Shown here: piece after piece, positions 11,488 through 25,291 of the stretch
Layout of the letters: the number at the start of each line of letters is the position of its first letter
How positions within the stretch are numbered: position 1 is the stretch's first letter
Source: Tupaia tana
Lineage: Eukaryota > Chordata > Mammalia > Scandentia > Tupaiidae
Assembly: GCA_026018925.1 (NCBI GenBank)
Contig: JAKSZU010000020.1
Location: 40,577,112 to 40,641,111, forward strand
DNA length: 64,000 nucleotides
Direction: 5' to 3'
Notes under the pieces: generated by a model
What the model was told of the DNA's origin: nothing
What the model saw: only the letters and a program-made list of their open reading frames with translations
Databases searched by the model: none
Made by a program: the position numbers and the translations under genes

Positions 11488-11719
11488 TGAGAGATTTCTG
11501 CCATAGGACACATGCACTTGCTAGAGAGACAGAGAGAAAGGGAGAAATCACCCCCCAGGGGGGATGGCCACACTGCAATGCCTTCTCCTCCATTCTCCTC
11601 TTGGTATCTTGGTAATGCACGTACACATGCCGGGTGTGAGTTTTAAGTCACCAGATCCGGGACTCAAACCACACTGACTACGTGTGAGTCCAATAACCAC
11701 TACACCATGTGCTGGTCCC
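11488..11719 (-). repeat. tRNA-derived SINE
   Basis: The minus-strand head is GGGACCAGCACATGGTGTAG. AAAGGCCAGTGTCT (about 11446) and AAAGGCCAGTATCT (11722) flank it as a target duplication. It lies about 80 bp from VPS8 exon 13, on its 3' side. Confidence 0.9.
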
Positions 11720-11799
11720 ACAAAGGCCAGTATCTTAACTCTACTCTCCCCCCCCCCCCCCATCGATGTATTATGAAAAACTAAAGTTTAATAACATAC

Positions 11800-11846
11800 C
11801 TTGGGTCAAGAAGGCTCCTCAAAAATTTGAATAGCAAAACCTGGTT
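11800..11846 (-). CDS. VPS8: VPS8 exon 13 of this window (47 nt)
   Basis: Encodes NQVLLFKFLRSLLDP plus two bases (AG) of the next codon. The acceptor is CTATTCAG and the donor GTATGT. It follows exon 12 directly in the human protein (KKLQ-NQVLLF). The next human residues (EGIHVNQELLQ) were not found between 1 and 11799, so the downstream intron exceeds 11.7 kb. Confidence 0.93.
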
Positions 11847-14800
11847 CTGAATAGAGAAACAATAAAAAAAAAATTAAATATTTAAACAAAATTTCCCATT
11901 TATGCCATGGTAAAGAATTACTCTAGATTATTCTTTAACATGTGATTATTTCCATTAAATTTCCTGTGTGAAAATCCTAAAGAATCATTTGGAAATTTCT
12001 TATATCCTGTCAATGATTTTAATCTCGGTCACACAATTTTGGGAAGTAATGGAACACAAACACCTTGAGATCGACAAAACAAAACCCCCAAACCAAAAAA
12101 CCTCTAGCAGACAAATCCCGAAGCTGTTCTCAGCACAGGACCCTGGCCCGTCAGAGGTCAGAGAGGAGTGCACAGAACTGCCACAGCTTTCACACCGTCT
12201 CACCTGGCCCTCCTCTGTAAGGTGGCAAGTCAGGCCCAAATTAGCAACCACCATCAAACAAAACAAAACAACCAACCATTATCTCCACAGTTAACCAACT
12301 ACAGACAAGATGGCCATCACACTGCGACTCCTCAGCAAGCCACCCGCCATGTACTCTGGGCTCTGTGACTGCCACCTATTCGCTCTGTGACTGTAAATCA
12401 CTTATCCTCTAGCAATTCTGCTTCCTGATGTGAGAAAAAAATAAAAAAAGAGAACTGCAATATCTTCCCTGTCTTCGGCCCAGGGTAGTAGTAAAGATTA
12501 AATAAGATAAACCTTTGAATGCTACATAAAAATAACATTTCTAAGTTCCTGGGAAACTTAAGCTATAATTAATGTTGAAAAGCTACTTTTCTGGGACCAG
12601 CGGTTAGCGTAATGGCTATGTCGCTGGACTCCCACATAGTCGACCACGGTTCGCGTCCCGGACCCGGTGGCTCAAACTCACACTGGGCGTGTGTGCGTGC
12701 ATGCCCAAGATCCCGAAAGGAGAATGGAGAAGGGATTGCGGCGTGGCCATCCCCCCTGGGGGGTAATTTCTTGCTTTCTATCTCTCTGTCTCTCTCTGTC
12801 TGGCGAGTGCACACACCCTATAGCAAAAACCTCTCCAAAAAAAAGAAAAAAAAAAAAAAAAGGAAAAGCTTTTTTTCTTACTTTTTTTGATACATCCGCT
12901 TCACCTCTTTTTTTAAAAAAAATATTTATTTATCTATTTTTTTAAGAGATTTTTACTATAGGGTGCATGTGCTCACCTGAGACGGAAAGCAAGAAATCAC
13001 CCCCAGGGGGGATGGCCATGCCTCAATCCCTTCTCCTCTATTCTCCTCTTGGGATCTTGGGCACGTACGCACATGTGCCCCCATGAATTTCAAGCTGCCA
13101 GGTTCAGGACTCGAACCACAGTCACCCATGAAGGAATCCAGTGCCTTAACCACTAATGCCACCTACTGGCAACCAAACTTCACCTCTAAAAAACAGGGAC
13201 TTCTCAAAGCTAAAAAGGACTAAAGCCATTTAGATTTTAAAATATGATTTAAAAATATATTTACATGTATTGGTCTTTAATTTTCCCTATCACTTTGTTT
13301 CTTTTACATGACAGTCTTCCTTGTTATAACTTAACATTCTGGATTATTTTTCTTATCACAGATTCTGGAAACAATTGGTCAGAGGCGTATTTTTTGCCAC
13401 CAGATGTAAAGGTACTTTAGAAGATCTGGGTGGGGTTCTCACAAAATCAGCAAAGCTCTGCAAAACAGTAAATACCTCGTTTCTTTAAAAGAAACATCTA
13501 AGACTTCACAAATGGATCACAACTTAACCATTACACTTCAGCTCTTATAAATATGTCTGATAAACATTATATTATATTCATTTACTGTGCTATTTCTTAA
13601 TGTCCTTAGAGATTACAGGGAAAAAAAACGCTGCAATTGATAAAGCTTAAACTTCAAAGGACAATGACAGCAGGCAAGGTTTACAGAACTGCTGCCTTTA
13701 AACAGGAGCAGCCTCGGGGGTGGGTTTCAGGAGAAACACCGTCGGCTCTCACTGGACTGGACTGGCGTCCCCCCACATACACTGCAGCATCCCCGGGGGT
13801 GCTCCACTGTCACTGAGTCAAACTGCTGTCACTGCCTCTGAGAGTACGGGTCACATTTATGTGTTTTTGTGCCCACAGCAGTTACAAAAGTATTTATTAA
13901 TTACCGGATTTTAAATTTCTCTCATCACATTCAACTAATTTCCAAGCCCTACATGTTTAACTTCACAAATATCATCGTGGGTCTCGTCCCGATGGCCACT
14001 GACTCGGTCCTGCTCTCAGAAGATGTCTGACTGCCACCTCTTCGTCAACTGTGCAGAACCTGCTGACACCTCCTGGCTTCTGACTGGTCTCCTGTGTTTT
14101 CTCTCTCTGTCAGTTCGTTCTCCAAACTGCCTTCCAGAGTTTCTTCTCTGTGAGATGGGTCTGACGATGTCGCTCCTTGGTTTAGAATTCTCCAGTATGC
14201 AGAAGAGAAGCATACGTCTCAGCCTCCCATACACCGTAACGCCGGCCATGCCCTGTCTTTCAGCTTCCATAATTCAACCTCCCCCCCTCCGACATGTCTC
14301 GTATGCTCACTCGAAGGCCGCGTCCCCAGCGCCCGCCGTGGCGTACTTCCTGTAGACCTGGGCATCCTCTGCATGTGTGTGTTCATGCAGGCAAGGCTTT
14401 GAATGGATCCAGAATGCTTTCATCTGGAAAGCCCTTCCCAGTGATCTGCTTAGAGAACCGATGCCTGCCATTCAAGACCCAGTTCAGGCGTTGTCTGGAA
14501 TTCCTGTCTGGTTTTCTCATAGTCCGAAGCCTCTTCTCTTGGTCCTGCAGTTCCTTTTATAAACTTCTAGTGTAGCTCTTGTAATGCTGCACTGCAGTTA
14601 TGTAATGCTTCTCTGTTCCGCAGGAGAAACTGAATCTTATTTGTGTCCCCAGCACTAAATGCACGATAGCTCGGAGTGGGGCCACAGTAAGTGTTCAAAT
14701 AACGAATTCCAGTCTGTCTCTCATGCCGGCAGCCTTGCCCCTACCGCCTGGTTTCCATCTTGCACAGCTATTCCCTGTCACCACTATTGCCATTCGAGGA

Positions 14801-16485
14801 CTCTGGGTCGTTCTTTCTGTCCCTGTCCCTGTTACATTTCCTACCTCTGCAGTCATAACAGCAGGGAGCAAACAACACTCGCACGGCCACAGTAAGTGAC
14901 GAGTGCAACGCGAGACCCCTTCAACCTCCTTACAACTGAGCTCAGCCCCAGCATGCGCAGAGCTGTGAGCTGGTTGAGGTTTTCCAAGAAAAACACTAAA
15001 TAGTCAACACTAACTAAACTCGAGGATGATAAAGTTTTGAATAAACAACTCAAAGAAAATGGAGGAAAGAGAGGATCTTCTGTATATTATAATTTCTAGA
15101 ATAAGTATAGATTATAGTTCCAAAAAGCTTTCTTTGATGTTAATATTTTTTGTACAAAGATGAACTCCATTTCAAGATGCAGAAATTATCAGACAACTGC
15201 TCTCTAAAATACACACACGCACACACGTGCACATACACACATACACATGCACACGCACACACAGAAACTATTACACAGCAACTACCAATTGAAGAAATGA
15301 CCACAATCAAAAGTTCTTGGGTGAAGATCCAATAATCGTCTCTTCACTGGATAGTCTTCCCAGTATGTGTTTACGACATTTACCTGAAGTTTTTTAATAA
15401 CTGTTTCAATCTGTCCAGAAAAGTGGGTAGCAACCAGTTCCGCCGCTTTACACGGCTTCAGGGACACGAGTTCCTGAAGTCAAAGGAAAAAACAAAATTA
15501 TTTTTAACGGTCCATTTAAATAGAATATCCACTGATGTGAGGCATGATTACTACCTCAATATTATCACAAGCTTACATACTGCATCTCAGGAGACCTGGA
15601 TGAAGGGCCTCAATTTAGAGGGCACATTGCGAATGAGCAAAATTAGAAATAAGCCATGGGAGAAAAAGAATTCAATCAAAAAAGGTAATTCAGAATTCTT
15701 CAAAAACAGCGAGCACTATATAAAACTCTGGGTCTGGCCCATGGTACCGACAGGATGAAGAGAAGGAACAGACACGTCCCACCCCCCTGAATTTCACCCT
15801 TGAGCTTAAAGGACTAACTTACAGAAATGAAGGGGTATAGTTACAATCTGACTAAGCATTCTAAAACTCTAGGCTAGTGCCAGGTGGACTTAAAAACTCA
15901 AAGGGTCTTAAGGAGTCAACTTAAGGTCCTAAGACTTAAATGAGACTAAAACTGTCACCACTGTTAATGAACCACTGATAAGACCTATTTCTGTCAAATC
16001 TAAGACTTCCAATCTGCTCTCCCGTTGAACTTCCCTTCACGACTGGCTCCCTTCTTCATGAAACTCTCTTCTGACTTGGTCTCTATCACCTACTACTTTG
16101 CCTATCTAATTGCACCTTTCTGTGGGAAAACCGTTACCAAACATGCCATGATACACAGCTAAAATGCAAAGACCAGATGTAGAACACAGTGTATCACCAA
16201 ATAAAAGTCAGGCAAATTACTATGACTGCAGTATTCACGATACATCTAATAATTATTGCTAGTTATCTGTAGATCAATAATTAGTTGACACAAATAATTG
16301 TAGTTTACACTACTTTAATGCAATATATTTCAAAAAAGAGAAGGCACCTCTTCAATATTTAATATTACAGTATGTTGTACACCTCTGATAACTGTTCTAC
16401 TAGTTTTTCTGGACATATGTGTTGAAGTGCCCATTACTTTTACTCTGCTGTGGCACCCTGTTTGAGAGAAAGAGAGAAAGAGAGG

Positions 16486-16521
<36 letters not shown>

Positions 16522-17578
16522 ACAAGGTCCTTACATGGTGATCTGCTCCCAGCCTCAGCCAGCCCAGATCAGAGACCTGAGCATGCATGCCCCGTGCATG
16601 CAGAGACCTGAGCGTGCGTGCCCCACGTACGCGCAGACGTGAGCGTGCGTGCCCTGTGTACACAGACCTGAGCGTGCGTGCCCCGTCCATGCAGAGACCT
16701 GAGCGTGCGTGCCCCGTGTACGCAGACCTGAGTGTGCGTGCCCCGTGTACGCAGACCTGAGCGTGCGTGCCCCGTGTACGCAGAGACCTGAGCGTGCGTG
16801 CCCCGTGTACGCAGACCTGAGCGTGCGTGCCCCGTGTACGCAGACCTGAGCGTGCGTGCCCCGTGCATGCAGAGACCTGAGCGTGCGTGCCCCGTGCACG
16901 CAGACCTGAGCGTGCGTGCCCCATGCATGCAGAGACCTGAGCGTGCGTGCCCCGTGCACGCAGACCTGAGTGTGCGTGCCCCGTGTACGCAGACCTGAGC
17001 GTGCGTGCCCCGTGTACACACAGAGATGCCAGGATGCAAACCCAGGACCTCCCCAGATGGCTTCAGCACCACAGAGCACTGCACCACTGCTGTACCACTG
17101 TGACTGGCCCTGCATGTTTTTTATATTTCAAAATAAATAACGTAAAAACAAAGAACAAGACCTTTATGGGACACAGAAATGAATGATTATCTGTTGATGC
17201 TAATGTACATAGTATCCTCAACTGGACCAGTGTGAAGTGTACTGGATAAATTCACTTTTCAAGCTACGTGAGGTATAGAGATTGAATGTATAAAATAAAG
17301 AAATAAAAACAAAGAACAAAAAATCTAGTAAAAACATTTTGTTCACATTGGAAAAAAAATCTAAACCAGAAAATCTTGACTTGGAGTCCACAGACCCAAT
17401 CCGAGAATTGCTTTGGTGGGTGGGGTGTGGGAGGGGGTGGCGGACTCTAGTCTGTGAAACCATAAACAAAATTATGTATTTATATACATGTGCAATATTA
17501 TGAGGCACAGGTCTAAGCCTTTCACTGGATTCTCATATAGAAGTGTTTTTTTAACTGCCAGAGGCACATGCACAAGAC

Positions 17579-17622
<44 letters not shown>

Positions 17623-20600
17623 CAGCTCCCCTCCAACAGGGCACAGTTATGCCATAGCCCTTCTATCTCCCTTTCTTCGTCCTGCCAGGATCTGGGGCAT
17701 GTACATGCATATGCCTGCCATGGTTTCTGAACCACTGGGGCCAGAATTGGAGCCTTGGCCAGCCGTGTGAGATCCCGCCCCTTACACACAGGGCTTCTTC
17801 ACTGTGTTACAGGGTTGGCCTTTTCTCTATCTCTGTAAAAGAGGTCTGGGGTGCCAAAAGTGTGAAGAATCACTGAGCTATAAACTGTGCATATTGTCAG
17901 AAAACTTTATTGTGATCACTTCCTCCTAGGCATTAAGGTTGATACTATTTATATTACTGAAGACATCAGTCTCTCAACAAAGTCTATGTGCTTGTAATTG
18001 TGGCCTTAAGAGATACTAAAAAGTTCAAGGTGAAAAAAATGTGCAGATGTGGGACAAAAACAGTCAGCAGAAATAACTGTTGTGTAACAAAAATACTTCT
18101 TGCTTCTCAGCATGAGTTTTCTGCTGAGTAATTTGATTGCTCATTGATTAATTCATCACGTTTCGTATTATGTAGACAGACAAAGCTTCATTTTTGGATG
18201 TCTGGAGTCCATGTGCTCAAACCACTGCATAATGCAGATGAGGTGAAGAAGAATGAACCATAATGTAACTACAGAGACTTGAGACTCCAAGAGGATAATG
18301 AAAAAGAATGAAAATGATTAAAGGGGGAAAAAATCAAAACTGGAGAAGGTTGTGTTAAGTTCTTCCATCAAAACACATTCATTTGTTAGTAGGAAGAAGA
18401 TTCTGTGAAGTGTTCTTCCTATAGATGAGTGCGGAAACCACTTCAGACCACCCATCTTAGGACTACACCACATGTTTCACAGACAATGCTACTCACGTTT
18501 CTGATCTTTCTAAACCTTACAACCTTCTGGAACTAAAACAAAGTAATTGGATCACGTACTGTTTCTCGGTGTCAAAGCTCTCTTTATCTTATCATTTTAC
18601 ATATATATTAAAAAATTCTGGGCCAGCAGGTGGCACGATGATTTAGGCTGCCATGTCTCACAAGGCAGACTGTGTGGTTCCAGTCCGAGACCCACTGGCT
18701 TAAAACTCATGCTGGGCACAGGTGTGTGCATATCCAAAATCCCGAGAGGAGAATGGAGGAGAAGGGAGTGCAGCATGGCCATCCCCCCGGGGGGGGGGGG
18801 GGGGGGGGGATATGCTCACTTTCTCTGTCTCTGTCTCTCTCTCCAGCAAGTGCATGTATCCAACGGCAAAAATGAAAAAATCTTTAAATATTGAATAATG
18901 GTATCTTTCACTATATCTCTAAATCCATCATCCAGTCCTTTCTATGAGAAGAAAGAAACTGTGGATAAAAATATACCCAAAACTAGGATTACCTCAGCCT
19001 CTTTCCTTGTTTTTTCAGTAGTCAGTGACCCACAAAACAGAGTAGGGCATAACAAAACTGCTGCTGGTTTCTGATTAAACAGTATGTTATGAACCCAGGG
19101 AAACTCAAGGGAGGAGGGGTTTTTGAGACCCCTTTCAGAATACATTTTGGTCATATGCTTGTCACATGTGTAGTCTCTCCATTTATATACCTATGAACGG
19201 GTCTTCAAAAACTCCATGAAAAATGGTGGAGTTCAAACATTCTTGCACCAAGATAAACTCATACTTTGATTCCATTTTTCTACAGGCTTTTGAAATACTT
19301 GAAGTATTATTTTTTCAATACTTGAAGTAAACTCTTACTCTCCTATAAAATAGCATGCATGAACAAAATCAATCAGTTGATCATAACTAGGTCTGAATCA
19401 CTGTCCTGTTACAGGAAGGGAAATGCATCAGAGACAAGAACACACGGCAGAAAGTTTCTAAAAACCCACTGGCTGACTGGCGGACTGCTCTCCGTCATGT
19501 GTTAGGAAAAAGACCAGGAGTACCCCAGAATCGCTCTATGTACTGTGTGAAAACCCAGTGATGCTCCAGTTTGACACTAGCTGATTCAACATGGGCTATT
19601 TGGAAGTCATGGTGTGATAAACTGTGTGTGACACAGATTTTACACAAACATGAACTGGAATAAATGATACGAAAAAAACTTGGACCCTCAAGTAAATCAA
19701 CTTAATAATGATACCAGTCCTTGTTTAAGCATAAGTTAATTTGGAATATCCACTCAGAGGGGGAAGTTTAAAAAGTTTTATTGAACCAGTACCTCAATAT
19801 GATTCATTGCTTTCTGCCACACAGACTGCTTCTCCTCTGCACTGTGTCCAGGAATGGATAAGATGTTATGAATGTAATTGAAGACCTCCTCCTAAAAAGC
19901 ACAAGATGATACAATTATTCACTCATTCACTCCAGCGATAGTCAGTCACCACCTACTATCCACACGAGTCTTGGTAAATACCAACTATGTGGAGAAGGAA
20001 AACCACTTGGAGATAGTTAGCTGATGGAAACTGACACTAAAGATAAACAATAATGACATTTAGGGGAAAATCTTAGCCATTTTAAACCTGTTCCAATTAA
20101 TTTTGGTCTCAATTTATTAGCCTTGTAAGACCTCAAGAGGAACATTTTGTAATTTCACCTTGAATCAGACTTTTTCTTTTTTGGGGAGAGGTTTTTCTTT
20201 GCTAGAGGGTGCGTGCACTCACCAGAAAGACAGAGAGAGAGTGAGAAATCACGGCACAATCCCTTCTCCTCCATTCTCCCCTAGGGATCTTGGGCACGCA
20301 CGCACATGCACCCCGTGTGAGTTTAAGCCACCGGGTCCGGGACTCGAACCGTGGTCGACTACTTGGGAGTTCAGCAACATAGCCATTACACTAACTGCCG
20401 GTCCCACTGAATCAGACTTTCTCTTGTCTATTATTCTCTACCTATAATGACTTCCTTTCATATACATGATCTATGCTTAGTTTCCCCAACACATGCATGT
20501 CCCCCACCTCAAGGCCTTTGCATGTACTGTTACCTGGCCGAGGACACGCTTCCCTGGGCTGGCTTCCCAGTTTACAGGAATCTCTGAGACCCCCTTCCTG

Positions 20601-23258
20601 GCTGCACCGAGTCTGCGCCCCATCATCCATGACAGGTGCACGTGGTCTCCCTTCCCTAGCACTTACTACAAATCCAAGTCCTTCACTTGGTTTTCTGGTT
20701 TACTGTCAGTCTCCATCACTAAGTTGTGAGTTACAAACTGCAAGAACTCTATCTGTTTTAATGATCAATGTAGAGTGGCTTGTATGAGGCACTCAACAAA
20801 AACCTGATAAATAAAGAAAATCTTGGCTCAGTAAATACAGGTCTAAATATTTCTAATCAATAGTCATTTCCACTCAATGGGGGCAGGGCCGAGTAAGAAA
20901 AACAGCTAAAACAGGCGTTTAACTCACCTCCCTCAGTGGGTCACGTAAGTAGCAATCAATAATCTTGTCATATTGGTGTTCTCGTTCATACATAAATTCA
21001 CAGATTTGATAGCTGGAATGTAAAAGGAAAAACTTCAGGGAACCGAACACGCACGTGACTATTAGCTTACTGTCTTGAGAAGTTTGCTCGGGCATATCTG
21101 AGGCTAGTCTCAAGGTCAGTATTAAGAAAAATGTTAAAAATCACAGTAGATGTGATTTCTGCTGTTAAATAAAGTTATGTTAAGTATCTAACAAATGAGT
21201 AACTGCCATTTCTCTAAGTACGGGTTAAAGATGCTGGGGAGTACCATGTTTACTAAAAAAGTCAAAGTTGGGTAGAGAAGAAATGTTCAAGCAACCATGT
21301 GTCCATGAGAAATGGTCACTGTGTTAGATACCAACTCATAATCTGTAGACGTTTTATATACAGTTTCCTTGTTCAGAATTAAATGTATTGAATAATACAT
21401 TCATCAAACTAGATAAGAAGTGGTGGAATCATACTGTATTTCATTTGCTATGTCACATCCTGCATTCTATCTAATGTAAGTCAAAAATCTGATACACCAT
21501 GGAAATATTAAGTATAAAAATAAATGAAATGTGGTAAGACTACTGTTTTGCTTTCAGATTAAAACAAGTATACAAACATTTCAAATTTATTGCTTGTCAA
21601 TTTCTACAAATTTTACTTATCTCTAGAATTTATGTGAAAAGCAAAAACTTTCCCTGAGGATTTTATTGCTGTTATTTATGTAACCTTTCTTAATTTAAAA
21701 AAGTAACACAGTGTATTAATAAACTGGGCTTCACTGTTAGAGAAATACAATGTAATCCCTTTATGCAAAACTAACAATACATGGCTTTGAAACAACTTAC
21801 AACTCAGCTTTTTCTGCCATACGGATAAGCCGGCTCTCTTCAAACTGAACAATGCCTCCAGCCTGCAGTAATTCTAAGAGGACCTGGTATTTAAAATAAA
21901 TGAGTAAAAATGCTTTGGAATTTATTTGTATTTACTAGTTCTTAAGACTCTATTTAGCCATACATAGCATAACTTTTACATTTTTCCTCTTGTATTCTTA
22001 CTTGATTTATTTTAGTTTACTTTCACATATGCAAGAAGTTAGACAATATAATCAACGTTAGGCTATAATGTCATATGGTCTAATATGGTATAATCATAAT
22101 AGTATATAATCAACATCATGTTGATAATACTGTGTTTAGATCTTGTAAAAAGATATACAGGGGCCAGCCCCACAGCACAGTGATTAAGGGAGCCAGGTCC
22201 CACATAGCCAACCACGGTTTGAATCCTGGCCCTGATGGCTTCGAGAACACACTGGAACAAGGGCACGTGTGTGCCCACAGTCCTGATGGGAGGAAGGACG
22301 GAGGAAAATGAACTGCACTGTGGGGACGGGGGTGCTTTCTTTCTTTCTCTCTTTTTCTCTCCCTCTAGTGAGTGTACGTGTCCTTTGACAACAAAACAAA
22401 TTAGAGGAAAATAAATGGTCCTGCTTTTCAAACACAGAAGGAACACCACAGTGTTGTAAATAAAGCCTTATGAGAATACTGAACTGAACTTACACTAAGC
22501 AAAAAATGTCTGTATATATCCTTTCAAGAAGTGAGTTTTTGTCTGGTCCTTTTATGGTTCTTTAAAAATCTGTCCACGGGTCATCTCCATGTTTACACAT
22601 TCATTTTAAAAAATTAAACAATAGTGTTTTCATAGCAGCATTATTCACAATAGTCAAAATGTGGGAAAAATCCAAATATGCATCAATGAATAAGTGGATA
22701 AATAAACAACACACACACACACACACACATACACATACACACATACATACATACACACATACACATACACACACACACTGGCGGGAGGAAATGTTCCCCA
22801 CAACGTGTAGGCTGCACTCGTATGAGGTATCTAGAGTAGTCAAAGTTGTAGAAAGAAAATAGAAAGGGGGTCCCTGGGGCTGGGGGAGCAAAGAATAGGG
22901 AGTCACCGTATAATGGGTCTAGCAGCTCAGTTTGAGCAATGCCTCTGAACTGAACTGCATATTCAGAAATGGCTAAAACGGTAAATTTCATGTTATATAT
23001 ATTTATCACAGTAAAAAATATTGGGGCTCATATAGTTAATTTTTACCACACTAAGTAGATGAACAAAAAAGGTGAATAGGAGGCCAGCTAGTGGTGTGGT
23101 GGTTAAGGTGCTAGATTGTGCATTTAAGTCCCGGACTCTGTAGCTTGAAAAACATACCAAGTACACATGCGTCCATGTGCAAAACTCCTGAGCGAAGAAC
23201 AAATGAGAACGGATGATGGCATGGCCATCCGCTTGGTGGTGGGGCAGATGGGGTGCGC

Positions 23259-23291
<33 letters not shown>

Positions 23292-23914
23292 GGCAAGCAC
23301 ACATGCCCTATAGCAAATTAGAAAACAACAACAAAAGTGACCAGGATTTTGAACTGGAATCATTGATATTCTAAAGTATTTTAGAAATTAATTACAAAAT
23401 TACAATAGTTAAGTTATTTAAGTCAGGATCCAGAGTAACATGATCCTTCTCAGAACTCCAGGAGATCATTTAACAAATTATTTTTCAAACACAAATAAAT
23501 GGATTGTTTTCAAGTTGAGAAAAGAAAACGTGTCCAGATTGTACATTTCAGATTCCAAATTTAATCAACGTTGAGCACTATAATATATTGTTACATAGAA
23601 CAAATAAGGAGTAAATCTCTCTGCTATAGCCTCAATTCTAGACATAATAGAAATGAGGGACCAGCAGAGGGCATAATGGTTACATTGCTTGACTCCCATA
23701 CAGTAGACAGTGGTTCGAGTCCTGGATCCAGCAGCTTAAAACTCATGCTGGGCACGTGTGTGTGACCAAAATCCCGAGAGGAGAATGGAGGAGAAGGGAT
23801 CGCAGTGCGGCCACCCCTCCACCCCACTGCCCCCGGAGATGATTTTTCACTTTCTGTCTCTCTGTTTCTCTTTGTCTCTGGTGAGTACACAAGCTCTATA
23901 GCAAAAATCCCTCT

Positions 23915-23949
<35 letters not shown>

Positions 23950-25252
23950 TTTGCTGGAGCTAGTCTTACCAACTCATTAGAGTTGATTGTTCATTTTCAG
24001 GAATTTAAAATAATTATTAAAAAGTAAATGATATATTGGGACTAGCAGTTGGCGTAATGGCTATGTCGCTGGACTCCCACGTAGTCGACCGCAATTCGAG
24101 TTCCGAACCCGGATGCTTAAACTCATGCCGGGCGCATGTGCGTGCGGCTTAAACTCACGCCGGGCACGTGTGTGTGCATGCCCAAGATCCCGAGAGGAGA
24201 ATGGAGGAGAAGGGATTGCAGCGTGGCCATCCCCTCTGGGGGGTGATTTCTCGCTTTCTATCTCTCTGCCTCTCTCTGTCTTTCTGGTGAGCGCACACGC
24301 CCTATCGCAAAAACCTCTCAAAAAAAAAAAGTAAATGATATAAACCTACAATTTAAAAAATTAAAGACAAAGGTAATTAATACTCAGAACTCACCACTTC
24401 CTAATTACGTCATTACATTTACTACTATGCCCTTGAGTTACTTGCATCTGGTGTAAGTGTGTGCTGGAAATACTCCATCAGGGTGTGCGGCTGCGTATCT
24501 CTTCCCAGCTTTCCCTGGGACATCATGTTGGTAGGTTAAATCAGCCATGGTGGAAGTATTTCCTCCATTGAAATTGGCAAATGCTATATGAGTCAACAAA
24601 ATGGTATAAATGTTACATTTTTAAAGAGTTGTAAAAAATATATGTATATATGAGACACAGACCATATGTGACTCAGAAAGCCTAAAATACACATTCTCTG
24701 GACTTCTACAGAGAAAAATTGCCAATTCCTAGTTAAGAAAGTGATGGAAAAATTAATAAGGCAATTAAACTTGAGTGTGCATGTGTGTAAATCAAAATAT
24801 TATCTGATTCAGTAAAGAGGCCGCTTCACTGACGTATGAGCAATATGTTTTCATTGTTCTAATTTCATCTTATTCACTTACATAAATATCAGCCATCATT
24901 CATATCAGAATTATATTTGAGGAGCCAGTTGTTAAACAATTTCGTGGTATGCCGCGAAAATACTCAAAAATCCTCGTAAACCAATTTTGATTTGTAGCAA
25001 ACGGTAGGAGGGAAAACGGCTGGATTCGAAGGAAAGGAGTTTGGTTTTAATTTCAATTGTGTCCCTGACAACTCACTTCCTCAATTTTCTGTGTTTCTAA
25101 ACTGAAGAGGTGGGAAATAACTAGATAATCCAAACGGAGATATCCAGGGACATGCTATTAATATACTGCGGTTACCTTTTAAGGTCTAGCTCTTACCAGT
25201 TAGATTCAGTTTTTCTTTCTTTTTTTAATTTGTCAAAGGGTAAATGTTCTCT

Positions 25253-25291
<39 letters not shown>

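Larger units (their letters stand above)
16460..17110 (-). repeat. Third-type SINE enlarged by an internal minisatellite
   Basis: The minus strand starts GGGCCAGTCACAGTGGTACA and continues with GTGCTCTGTGGTGCTGAAGC and the B-box-like GGGTTTGCATCCTGG. After the repeat array it resumes with GGCTGGCTGAGGCTGGGAGC and the CAAGGACCTTGTTG-type end. This matches the SINE at 54467-54735, so the array lies inside the SINE. Confidence 0.85.

Noticed and set aside
12593-12680. SINE heads as possible tRNA genes
   Set aside because: A-box and B-box are present in many copies, but the acceptor and anticodon stems do not pair as in a functional tRNA, and every copy continues into the SINE body.
14023-14575. 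Plus-strand frames of 93-110 codons
   Set aside because: The region runs into an L2 3' end; the frames have no homology that I recognise.
16582-17027. CRISPR-like array of repeats
   Set aside because: Units are directly adjacent without spacers and the context is a mammalian SINE.
16400-17115. Three overlapping minus-strand reading frames of 172-186 codons with GHARSGL/GTHAQV/GARTLRS repeats
   Set aside because: They arise because the 29/31-bp minisatellite unit has no stop in any minus frame. All three frames are open at once, which no real gene needs, and the array lies in a SINE.
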